Assembly: GCF_001751365.1 (NCBI RefSeq) | Contig: NZ_LJGT01000039.1 | Location: forward strand, 16,144 to 80,143 | DNA length: 64,000 nt | Source: Streptomyces abyssalis | Lineage (GTDB): Bacteria; Actinomycetota; Actinomycetes; Streptomycetales; Streptomycetaceae | Direction: 5' to 3' | Shown: one piece after another, positions 62,755-64,000 of the stretch | Position numbering within the stretch: the first letter of the stretch is position 1 | Layout: each line of letters starts with the position of its first letter | Notes under the pieces: model-generated | The model's input: only the letters and a program-made list of their open reading frames with translations | What the model was told of the DNA's origin: nothing | The model's database searches: none | Made by a program: the position numbers and the translations under genes

Positions 62755-63358
62755 CGCGGCCTGCGGCGTGCCGGAGCGTGTTCGCGTGCGGTGCGTTTTT
62801 GGTTCCGGGTGCGTGCCGCTGCGGCGGCGGCTCCGGGAAGGCATGATTTACCTCCCTGTACCGGTACGGGGACCTGTTCTGGCTCCCATATGGCGGTCCG
62901 CAAATCATGCTTGAGTTTCCCGGAGCCACCGCCTCCGCGTCCCACCCCCTCCGGTCGTCCGAGCGGCTTTCCCCTGGTGGTTCCCGGACAGGTTGCGGGT
63001 TGCTGCCGTGCGGACCTTTCGGCACGTGTACGTGGCTGCGGCTCCAACCATCGGTGTTCAGGGGCCCGTTGAATCCTGGAGTGGTCCGAGAGCGGCAGCA
63101 GGTCCGACGGGAGGACGAGGCAACCGGCCGGTGGCCACCAACCGGAAGCCGCCGACGAAACGGGAGGGGGCGGGACGCGCAGGGGTGCGTGTCCGGACGC
63201 TTGCCCGTGATTTGCCGACCGGCACAGGCAAGGCTCCGCAACAGCCGGAGCGGTTCAGGGAGGTAAATCATGGGTCCGGACATGTACCCCGGAGCGGCAC
63301 GCACCCGGAACCCACAAAGCACCCCGAGGCGCACACATCGGCAAACCCGCCGCGTCAG
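62755..63358. repeat. Approximately 600-bp imperfect inverted repeat (two ~300-bp arms)
   Basis: Reading one arm against the reverse complement of the other gives matching sequence along nearly the whole length, centred on GGGCCC at 63062-63067. The best-conserved parts are CATGATTTACCTCCCTG (62841-62857) with its exact complement at 63256-63272, and GTTCCGGGTGCGTGCCGCT near 62802 with its complement near 63311. Intervening parts contain mismatches and small gaps. A smaller internal hairpin pairs GGCTCCGGGAAGGCATGATTT with a diverged complement near 62899-62930. Confidence 0.75.
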
Positions 63359-63435
63359 CGGCAAAAGCAAGCGCTTAGAAAAGAGAGTCCCGCATCACAC
63401 CCTGCGCCCCGTGACCCCGGCGCTACGGGGAGGTA

Positions 63436-63489
63436 GCTTCCGCAAGGAGAAACCCGCTTCCGCAAGGAAACCCGCTTCCGCAAGGAAAC
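63436..63489 (+). repeat. Three tandem GCTTCCGCAAGGAAAC units
   Basis: Copies start at 63436, 63456 and 63474 (spacing 20 and 18 bp; the first reads GGAGAAAC). Each contains TTCC-GCAA-GGAA, a 4-bp stem closed by a GNRA-type loop, and an AAGGA Shine-Dalgarno-like core. They lie 28-81 bp upstream of the thiolase start. Confidence 0.75.
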
Positions 63490-63516
63490 GCCCTCCCGAC
63501 CCCTCTTGGAGCCGTG

Positions 63517-64000
63517 ATGCCCGAAGCAGTGATCGTCTCTGCCGCCCGCTCGCCCATCGGACGCGCCTTCAAGGGGTCGCTGAAAGACGTACGGCCGGAC
63601 GACCTGACCGCCCAGATCGTGAAGGCCGCCCTTGACAAGGTGCCGGAGCTGGACCCGTCGCAGATCGACGACCTGATGCTCGGCTGCGGTCTGCCGGGCG
63701 GCGAGCAGGGCCACAACCTCGGCCGCGTCGTGGCCGTGCAGATGGGCATGGACCACCTGCCGGGCTGCACGATCACCCGTTACTGCTCCTCGTCGCTGCA
63801 GACGACCCGCATGGCGATGCACGCCATCAAGGCCGGCGAGGGCGACGTGTTCATCTCGGCGGGCGTGGAGACCGTCTCCCGTTCGGTGAACGGCAGTTCG
63901 GACGGGATGCCCGGCACGCACAACCCGCTCTTCGCCGACGCCGAGGCCCGTACCGCCGAGCGCGCCGAGAAGGGCGGTCCCGGGTGGGACGACCCGCGCG
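63517..64000 (+). CDS. Acetyl-CoA acetyltransferase (thiolase), 3' end outside window
   Basis: 161 codons are present before the right edge. The start MPEAVIVSAARSPIGRAF is the classic thiolase N-terminus, and C90 in TRYCSSSLQ is the acyl-accepting cysteine. The family is normally ~390-400 residues, so over half is missing. It either condenses two acetyl-CoA or cleaves 3-ketoacyl-CoA; which direction cannot be told. TTGGAG precedes the ATG at 63517 (a GTG one codon upstream is also possible). Upstream lie the tandem GNRA-loop repeats and the giant palindrome. Confidence 0.92.
   Translation, partial: MPEAVIVSAARSPIGRAFKGSLKDVRPDDLTAQIVKAALDKVPELDPSQIDDLMLGCGLPGGEQGHNLGRVVAVQMGMDHLPGCTITRYCSSSLQTTRMAMHAIKAGEGDVFISAGVETVSRSVNGSSDGMPGTHNPLFADAEARTAERAEKGGPGWDDPR

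Larger units (their letters stand above)
62710..63516. other. 807-bp intergenic region with a giant palindrome and a tandem repeat
   Basis: No frame in this stretch resembles a known protein. GC content is lower than in the genes on either side, and TGATTT and AAATCATG stand out. Most of it is the imperfect inverted repeat at 62755-63358; a triple tandem repeat follows at 63436. The rest, 63360-63435, shows nothing I can name. Confidence 0.6.

Noticed and set aside
62639..63370. 243-residue minus-strand frame through the giant palindrome
   Set aside because: Its 3' part is antisense to the SGNH hydrolase gene and the rest is Arg/Pro/Ser-rich without a domain. The DNA-level inverted repeat explains the region better than a gene.
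63436..63489. Short CRISPR array
   Set aside because: The three copies are 16-20 bp units with almost no spacer and there are no cas genes.
1..64000. tRNA, rRNA, prophage, insertion sequence or secondary-metabolite cluster
   Set aside because: No cloverleaf, rRNA, integrase, transposase, polyketide synthase or peptide synthetase sequence was recognised by eye. A tRNAscan or antiSMASH run would be decisive.

Overview
The window is chromosomal DNA of very high GC content from an actinomycete, most likely a Streptomyces or close relative. Support: near-universal G/C at third codon positions, many GTG and TTG starts, a WhiB-type iron-sulfur regulator, coenzyme F420 genes, and a gene order that I remember, without a database check, as that of the S. 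coelicolor region around whiB-cofD-sigI-hut, parts of which also match M. tuberculosis (whiB2-fbiA-fbiB, purE-purK, a GtrA protein, sigF and its anti-sigma factor). Most of the window looks like conserved core chromosome. I saw no rRNA, tRNA, CRISPR array, transposase, prophage or secondary-metabolite cluster.

Layout. 1-10.7 kb: a large membrane glycosyltransferase (cut by the left edge), whiB, a cysteine dioxygenase-type cupin, fbiA-fbiB (F420 synthesis), a DNA glycosylase, a sugar-1-phosphate nucleotidyltransferase and a secreted peptidoglycan-recognition amidase. 10.9-24.4 kb: an envelope region with a TIGR03089 protein, five LytR-CpsA-Psr (LCP) paralogs, a second glycosyltransferase, a thioesterase, a divergent glyoxalase/CGNR-regulator pair and a UDP-glucose dehydrogenase. 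24.6-34.7 kb: acyl-CoA dehydrogenase, secreted esterase, POT peptide transporter, an OmpR-type two-component system, GtrA, purK-purE and a dipeptidase. 34.7-37.4 kb: a sigma-B-type partner-switching set (anti-sigma kinase, STAS antagonist, sigma factor). 37.5-44.3 kb: histidine utilisation genes hutU, an M20 amidohydrolase, hutF and hutI. 44.5-51.0 kb: PLP decarboxylase-like enzyme, LysR regulator, small Cys protein, methionine synthase-like enzyme, amino acid permease, TIGR03086 protein. 51.2-59.5 kb: an RpiR regulator and an atypical histidine ammonia-lyase homolog, divergent from a four-gene OpuC-type quaternary-amine ABC transporter followed by an NCS1 permease and a small membrane protein. 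59.9-64 kb: cystathionine beta-synthase, an SGNH hydrolase, a 600-bp imperfect palindrome, a tandem repeat, and the start of a thiolase gene cut by the right edge.

The most interesting locus is 51.2-59.0 kb. The lyase keeps most histidine ammonia-lyase active-site residues but has Gly-Thr-Gly where the Ala-Ser-Gly that forms the MIO cofactor should be. Together with a divergent betaine-type importer this suggests a catabolic system for a trimethylammonium amino acid; ergothioneine or hercynine is my leading guess. The second notable item is the large inverted repeat at 62755-63358, which has no transposase and no convincing protein.

All family names rest on reading translations and motifs by eye; no searches were run.
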